This document shows, piece by piece, positions 60,131-64,000 of a stretch of 64,000 nt of DNA. Both the position numbers and the translations under genes were made by a program. Each line of letters begins with the position of its first letter. Positions within the stretch are counted from its first letter, which is position 1. Below the pieces are notes generated by a model. That model was not told where the DNA came from. It did not search any database and was given only the letters and a program-made list of their open reading frames with translations. Source of the stretch: Candidatus Microbacterium colombiense (GTDB lineage: Bacteria > Actinomycetota > Actinomycetes > Actinomycetales > Microbacteriaceae); the NCBI GenBank assembly GCA_029203165.1, contig CP119308.1, positions 3,410,001 through 3,474,000 of the forward strand, read 5' to 3'.

Positions 60131-61180
60131 CTAGCTGCGGGCGGTGCTGGCGCGCTCGATCAGCGCGGTGGAGACGATGGATGCCGAAGCCTCGGCACCG
60201 CGGTCGCGCCCCTCGATGTCGGCGACGAGCGCCTCGACGGCACGGTGCGCGAGAGCGGTGAAGTCCTGACGGATCGTGGTGAGCGGCGGGCGGTAGTTCG
60301 CGGCATCCGGAACGTCGTCGAAACCGATCACGCTCACGTCGTCCGGCACGCGGCGACCGCTCTCCGCGAGCGCCCGCAGCAGTCCGAGCGCCATCTGGTC
60401 GTTCGCGCAGAAGACCGCCGACACGTCGGAGAGATCGGATGCCGCGGCGAACCCCGAGCTCGCACTCCAGTCGCCTCGCACCACCTCGGGGGCGGCGATC
60501 CCGGCGTCGGCGAGAGCGTCGCGCCACCCGCGCTCCCGCTCGGCCGCGGCGAACGACCCGGCGGGGCCGGCGAGATGATGAACGACCTCATGGCCGCGCG
60601 CGAGGAGGTGCGCGGTCGCCGCAGCCGCGCCGCCGGCATGGTCGCTGTGCACGGCCTGGAAGCCGGCGTCGGCCAGCGCATCGACGACGACCAGACGCAG
60701 CCCGTCGGGGCGATCCGCTGCTGGCACCAACGCCGACGCCTCGTTGAGCACGATGGCCCCGTCGACCTCCTGCTCGGCGAGCCGCCCGAACGCCTCCGCC
60801 ACACTCGCCCCCGCGGTGACGAGGGTCAGTGCGTAGCCGCGTTCGGCTGCAGCCTCGGCCGTCGCCTGGAGCATGCGGGAGTTGCCGACCGTGGCGAGAG
60901 TGGTGACGACCAGTCCGATCGTCTGCGAACGGCCGGTGCGCAGGGCTCGCGCCGCGCGGTGCGGGCGGTAGCCGAGCTCGGCCATGGCCTGTTCGACGCG
61001 GGCGCGCGTGGCGGGATCGACCCGCGGGCTGTCGTTCACCACCCGCGAGACGGTCTGACCCGACACCCCGGCCCGAGCCGCGACCGAGGCCATCGAGACG
61101 CGTCCGGTCGAGGCGCGGCGGCGGCGTGGCGCGCGGGCGAGGCCGAGCTCCCTGTCGACACTGTCGTCGGTCACCGGCAT
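60131..61180 (-). CDS. LacI-family regulator, probable gal regulator (349 aa)
   Basis: The helix-turn-helix MASVAARAGVSGQTVSRVVN, the YRPHRAARALRTGRSQTIGLV hinge and a sugar-binding core (AIVLNEASALVPAADR, VFCANDQMALGLLRALAESG, VIGFDDVPDAANYRPPLTTI) are all complete. It is divergent from galT, and a TGTTTACGTGAACA operator at 61280-61293 covers the galT start, so it probably controls galTK. Upstream of its own start are four repeats of a 16-base unit. Confidence 0.88.
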   Translation of the reverse strand: MPVTDDSVDRELGLARAPRRRRASTGRVSMASVAARAGVSGQTVSRVVNDSPRVDPATRARVEQAMAELGYRPHRAARALRTGRSQTIGLVVTTLATVGNSRMLQATAEAAAERGYALTLVTAGASVAEAFGRLAEQEVDGAIVLNEASALVPAADRPDGLRLVVVDALADAGFQAVHSDHAGGAAAATAHLLARGHEVVHHLAGPAGSFAAAERERGWRDALADAGIAAPEVVRGDWSASSGFAAASDLSDVSAVFCANDQMALGLLRALAESGRRVPDDVSVIGFDDVPDAANYRPPLTTIRQDFTALAHRAVEALVADIEGRDRGAEASASIVSTALIERASTARS

Positions 61181-61185
61181 CCCCC

Positions 61186-61248
61186 GTTCACAACTCCGCT
61201 GTTCACAAACTCCGACGTTCAGAAACTCCGCCGTTCACAACTCCGGAA
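61186..61248. repeat. Four imperfect 15-16-base tandem repeats between the LacI gene and galT
   Basis: GTTCACAACTCCGCT (61186), GTTCACAAACTCCGAC (61201), GTTCAGAAACTCCGCC (61217) and GTTCACAACTCCGGAA (61233). They share GTTCA, the half-site of the galT operator, so they may be extra binding sites for the regulator. Too short and uneven for a CRISPR array. Confidence 0.8.
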
Positions 61249-61250
61249 TG

Positions 61251-61293
61251 TTGACGTTACCACGACCTCCGTCGTACCATGTTTACGTGAACA
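61251..61293 (+). promoter_or_regulatory. Leaderless promoter and operator of galT
   Basis: TTGACG (61251-61256), an 18-base spacer, TACCAT (61275-61280), six bases, then the GTG. A LacI/GalR-type near-palindrome TGTTTACGTGAACA (61280-61293) covers the start site and the first codons. Confidence 0.7.
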
Positions 61294-62471
61294 CGCATGA
61301 ATCTCCTGAGTTGCGGACCGAGAACCTCGGTGCCGGCGTCGTGAAGCGCGCGACCGTGCTGGCCGATGGCCGCGACATCATCTACTACGACGACCCCGAC
61401 ACGACGCTCGGACCGGAGCGCGCGGTCGATGCGCGCACCCTCGACCCCCGACCCGACACCGCGACGATGCGGCTCGACGTGCTGACGGGCGACTGGATCA
61501 CGGTCGCCGCGAACCGCCAGAACCGCGTGATGATGCCCGGCGCCGACGCCGATCCACTCGCTCCGCAGACGCAGACCAACCCCTCGGAGGTGCCGTCGCT
61601 GTACGACGTCGCCGTGTTCGAGAACCGCTCGCCGGCGTTCGGCCCCGCACTGGCCGAGGCCCTGGGCACCGCCCCGCAGGCCACCAATCCCCCGCGCGGC
61701 CTCGACGATCTCGCCGCCCTCGGACTCGGACGCACCCGCACCTCGGTCGGACGCTGCGAGGTCGTGTGCTTCAGCCCCGAGCACTCCGGCTCGTTCGGCA
61801 CGCAGAGCGTCACCCGCGCGCGCACCGTGATCGAGGCGTGGGCCGACCGCACCGCCGCGCTGTCGCAGCTGCCCGGCATCGAGCAGGTGTTCCCGTTCGA
61901 GAACCGCGGCGAGGCGATCGGCGTCACGCTGCCGCATCCGCACGGCCAGCTCTACGCGTACCCCTACGTGACCCCGCGCACCGCCCGCCTGCTCGAGTCG
62001 ATCGATCGCACGGCGCCGGATCTCTTCGCGCGCGTGCTGGAGTTCGAGCAGGCCTCCGAGCGCGTCGTGTTCCGCGGCGAGCACTGGACCGCCTTCGTGC
62101 CCTTCGCCGCCCGCTGGCCCCTGGAGGTGCACCTGATGCCGCACCGTCACGTGCCCGACTTCGCCGCCACCAGCCAGGCCGAGCGCGACGAGCTCGCGCC
62201 GCTCTACCTGCGCCTGCTGCGCGGGGTCGACGCGCTCTACGACACCCCGACGCCCTACATCGCGGCATGGCATCAGGCTCCGGTCAACGTGGGCCGTGAC
62301 ACCGTGCGCCTGCACCTGCAGCTCACGAGCCCGCGCCGCGCCGCCGACAAGCTCAAGTTCCTCGCCGGCTCCGAGGCCGCGATGTGGGCGTGGGCCGCCG
62401 AAGTGCCACCGGAGCAGGGCGCCGCCCGCATCCGCGAGGCCATCGCCCGCGCCGAGGAGGCCTCCGCATGA
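61287..62471 (+). CDS. galT: Galactose-1-phosphate uridylyltransferase (394 aa)
   Basis: Swaps UMP between UDP-glucose and galactose 1-phosphate in the Leloir pathway. VLTGDWITVAANRQNRVM is present near the N-terminus, the active site is in TLPHPHGQLYAYPYV (His-Pro-His), and VHLMPHRHVPDFAATS and YIAAWHQAPVN also match GalT. The GTG at 61287 is chosen because the promoter puts the transcript start there. The stop overlaps galK by four bases. First gene of galT-galK. Confidence 0.95.
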   Translation: MNTHESPELRTENLGAGVVKRATVLADGRDIIYYDDPDTTLGPERAVDARTLDPRPDTATMRLDVLTGDWITVAANRQNRVMMPGADADPLAPQTQTNPSEVPSLYDVAVFENRSPAFGPALAEALGTAPQATNPPRGLDDLAALGLGRTRTSVGRCEVVCFSPEHSGSFGTQSVTRARTVIEAWADRTAALSQLPGIEQVFPFENRGEAIGVTLPHPHGQLYAYPYVTPRTARLLESIDRTAPDLFARVLEFEQASERVVFRGEHWTAFVPFAARWPLEVHLMPHRHVPDFAATSQAERDELAPLYLRLLRGVDALYDTPTPYIAAWHQAPVNVGRDTVRLHLQLTSPRRAADKLKFLAGSEAAMWAWAAEVPPEQGAARIREAIARAEEASA

Positions 62472-63646
62472 CCGCCGCCCAGAACACCGCCCGCGCGCTC
62501 TTCACCGAACTCACCGGGCGGGAGCCCGCCGGCATCTGGTCCGCCCCCGGCCGCGTCAACCTGATCGGCGAGCACACCGACTACAACGAGGGCTTCGTGC
62601 TCCCGTTCGCGATCCCGCACCGCACGGTCGCGGCGGTCGGCACGCGCGATGACAGCCGCATCCGCGTGGCCTCGACGTTCGCCGACGACCCTGTGGAGGT
62701 CGCACTCGACGAGCTCGACACGATCTTCCCGACACCGTCCGGCGCCGAGCCGGCCGTGCCCGAATGGGCCGCGTACCCGCTGGGCGTCGCCTGGGCGCTC
62801 CGGCAGGCCGGGGTCGCCGGGGTCGGCGTCGACATCGCCATCGCCTCCGATGTGCCGGTGGGCGCCGGGCTCTCGTCGTCGGCCGCGATCGAGGGGGCCG
62901 CGGCATCCGCCCTGAACGACCTGTGGGATGCCGGGTTCGACCGCGTCGCCCTGGCCCGCATCGGCCGCCGCGCCGAGAACGAGGCCGTCGGGGCCCCGAC
63001 CGGGATCATGGACCAGATGGCGTCGATGCTCGGCGAGCCCGATTCCGCGATCTTCCTCGACTGCCGGTCGTTGGAAGCGCTCCCGGTGCCGGTGGGCGCC
63101 GCAGCTGCGGGGCTCGCGATCCTCGTGATGGACACCCGCGTCAAGCACGCGCACTCCACCGGCGGTTACGGCGAGCGCCGGGCGGCGTGCGAGCGGGGCG
63201 CCGCGATCATGGGCGTCTCGAGCCTGCGCGACGTATCGGTGGCCGACCTCCCGCGGGCCGAGGAGCTCATGGACGACGTCACGTTCCGCCGTGTGCGGCA
63301 CGTCGTCACCGAGAATCAGCGGGTGCTCGACACCGTGCAGGTCATGCGCGAACAGGACGCCCGGGCGATCGGCGAGCTCCTCGTCGCCTCGCACGCCTCG
63401 ATGCGCGACGACTTCGAGATCTCGGTGCCCGAGCTCGACACCGCGGTCGAAGCCGCACTGGCCGCGGGTGCGATCGGCGCCCGCATGACCGGCGGAGGCT
63501 TCGGCGGAGCCGCGATCGCGCTGATCGAGCAGGATGCCGTGGAGTCGGTCTCGGCCGCGGTCGACGCGGCCTTCGCCGACGCCGGCTTCGCCGCCCCGCA
63601 CCTGTTCACGGTCGTCCCGTCCGCGGGCGCGCACCGCGACGCCTGA
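62468..63646 (+). CDS. galK: Galactokinase (392 aa)
   Basis: Phosphorylates galactose at C1. GHMP-kinase features: the galactokinase signature APGRVNLIGEHTDYNEGFVL, the ATP loop DVPVGAGLSSSAAIEGA, GAPTGIMDQMASMLGEPDSA with the catalytic Asp, and TGGGFGGAAIALI near the end. Full length. The ATG overlaps the galT TGA. Followed by a 165-base spacer and galE. Confidence 0.95.
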   Translation: MTAAQNTARALFTELTGREPAGIWSAPGRVNLIGEHTDYNEGFVLPFAIPHRTVAAVGTRDDSRIRVASTFADDPVEVALDELDTIFPTPSGAEPAVPEWAAYPLGVAWALRQAGVAGVGVDIAIASDVPVGAGLSSSAAIEGAAASALNDLWDAGFDRVALARIGRRAENEAVGAPTGIMDQMASMLGEPDSAIFLDCRSLEALPVPVGAAAAGLAILVMDTRVKHAHSTGGYGERRAACERGAAIMGVSSLRDVSVADLPRAEELMDDVTFRRVRHVVTENQRVLDTVQVMREQDARAIGELLVASHASMRDDFEISVPELDTAVEAALAAGAIGARMTGGGFGGAAIALIEQDAVESVSAAVDAAFADAGFAAPHLFTVVPSAGAHRDA

Positions 63647-63658
63647 GACAATAGACGG

Positions 63659-63672
63659 GCCCCGTTCGGGGC
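63659..63672 (+). terminator. Small hairpin after galK
   Basis: GCCCC and GGGGC pair around GTTC, 12 bases past the galK stop. Short and without a U-tract, so it may attenuate rather than terminate. Confidence 0.35.
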
Positions 63673-63687
63673 ACCCCGCCCAAGAAC

Positions 63688-63736
63688 TTGACACCTCACG
63701 TCGGAATTCGCCCGCGACACCGACACCAGGTGTCAA
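63688..63736. promoter_or_regulatory. Palindromic TGACACC sites in front of galE
   Basis: TTGACACCT (63688-63696) and AGGTGTCAA (63728-63736) are reverse complements. Inside the second half, GACACCAGGTGTC (63722-63734) is itself a perfect palindrome with a one-base centre. Another TGACACC is at 63768-63774, shortly before the galE start. The motif differs from the galT operator, so galE probably has its own regulator. Confidence 0.6.
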
Positions 63737-63811
63737 CTCCGCACCGGGGCCCCACCAATCCCCGAGCTGACACCATGAGAACCGCCGCACGAGCGGCAGG
63801 AGAGGAACGCA

Positions 63812-64000
63812 ATGTCCTGGATCGTCACCGGCGGCGCCGGTTACATCGGAGCACACGTCGTACGTGCTCTCGCGGATGCCGGACTCACCCCCGTCGTGCT
63901 CGATGACCTCTCCAGCGGTGTCGCGTCGTTCGTGCCGGAGGGCGTGGCGTTCGTGCAGGGCAGCATCCTCGATCGCGAGCTCGTGGAGAAGACCCTCCGC
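63812..64000 (+). CDS. galE: UDP-glucose 4-epimerase, N-terminal 63 codons (runs off the window)
   Basis: The start MSWIVTGGAGYIGAHVVRAL is the NAD-binding TGxxGYIG motif of GalE, followed by LTPVVLDDLSSGV, the usual second strand and loop, and FVQGSILDRELVEKTL. GGAGAGG precedes the ATG. With galT and galK upstream this completes the Leloir genes, though galE has its own upstream region and may be transcribed separately. The C-terminal three quarters, including the catalytic YxxxK, lie outside the window. Confidence 0.93.
   Translation, partial: MSWIVTGGAGYIGAHVVRALADAGLTPVVLDDLSSGVASFVPEGVAFVQGSILDRELVEKTLR

Noticed and set aside
61186..61248. Possible CRISPR-like repeats
   Set aside because: Units are only 15-16 bases, directly adjacent, with no spacers and no cas genes. 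They look like tandem operator half-sites.

Overview
The window is about 70% GC and gene-dense. Operons use 4-base ATGA/GTGA overlaps, GTG starts are common, and many start codons sit six bases downstream of a TANNNT -10 box (leaderless genes). With the gene content (ClpC, RadA, CydABDC with a neighbouring regulator, Arr, DtxR-type iron boxes, DUF427 and DUF993 proteins, a siderophore-interacting protein fusion) this points to an actinobacterium, most likely Microbacteriaceae and probably Microbacterium. It looks like ordinary chromosome: no rRNA, phage, insertion sequence or CRISPR array was seen. One tRNA gene (tRNA-Ser, anticodon CGA) is present.

Layout. 0-1.8 kb: the tail of a truncated gene, an 81-bp palindromic element, a small unknown gene and a frameshifted LtrA-like membrane gene. 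1.8-15.5 kb: a metabolic island with three flavin-dependent luciferase-like monooxygenase genes in one operon, a divergent EamA exporter, two DUF427 genes, a catalase-like heme protein, a complete oligopeptide/nickel-type ABC importer and the formaldehyde-fixing pair hxlA/hxlB. Both main promoters of the island carry half-sites repeated exactly every 10 bases. 15.5-27 kb: a LuxR-type regulator, an ene-reductase, a pyridoxamine-oxidase-fold protein, a large membrane protein whose lipase motifs lie at its two ends, a ThrE-like exporter, rifampin ADP-ribosyltransferase, unknown exported proteins, an MFS exporter, VapBC beside tRNA-Ser, and a dioxygenase-like gene behind an iron box. 27-35.2 kb: cydABDC, its probable Cys-containing regulator, and radA. 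35.2-46.3 kb: ClpC, a GNAT acetyltransferase, a DUF2975/XRE membrane module with its own operator, a Na+/H+ antiporter, another luciferase-like oxidoreductase and pheA. 46.3-54.6 kb: pgm, then an iron-siderophore uptake operon (two permeases, ATPase, binding lipoprotein, SIP-methyltransferase fusion) divergent from an AraC regulator, with a DtxR-like box between. 54.6-60 kb: a five-gene catabolic operon (dehydrogenase, DUF993 aldolase-like protein, isomerase, LacI regulator, glycerate kinase). 60-64 kb: a LacI regulator divergent from galT-galK and then galE, which runs off the end.

How the parts may work together. The importer, monooxygenases, catalase and RuMP pair could form one route: uptake of a small organic substrate, flavin-dependent oxygenolytic cleavage, removal of peroxide from uncoupled turnover, and assimilation of released formaldehyde. 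This is inferred from co-localisation and known family chemistry. The least explained signals are non-coding: a gap-free 81-bp element in two intergenic regions (59 of 81 bases identical by hand count) made of four GACGAWTC units at a 19-base pitch, the 10-bp-phased operator arrays, and a 14-base motif shared by the promoters of cydA and its neighbouring regulator.
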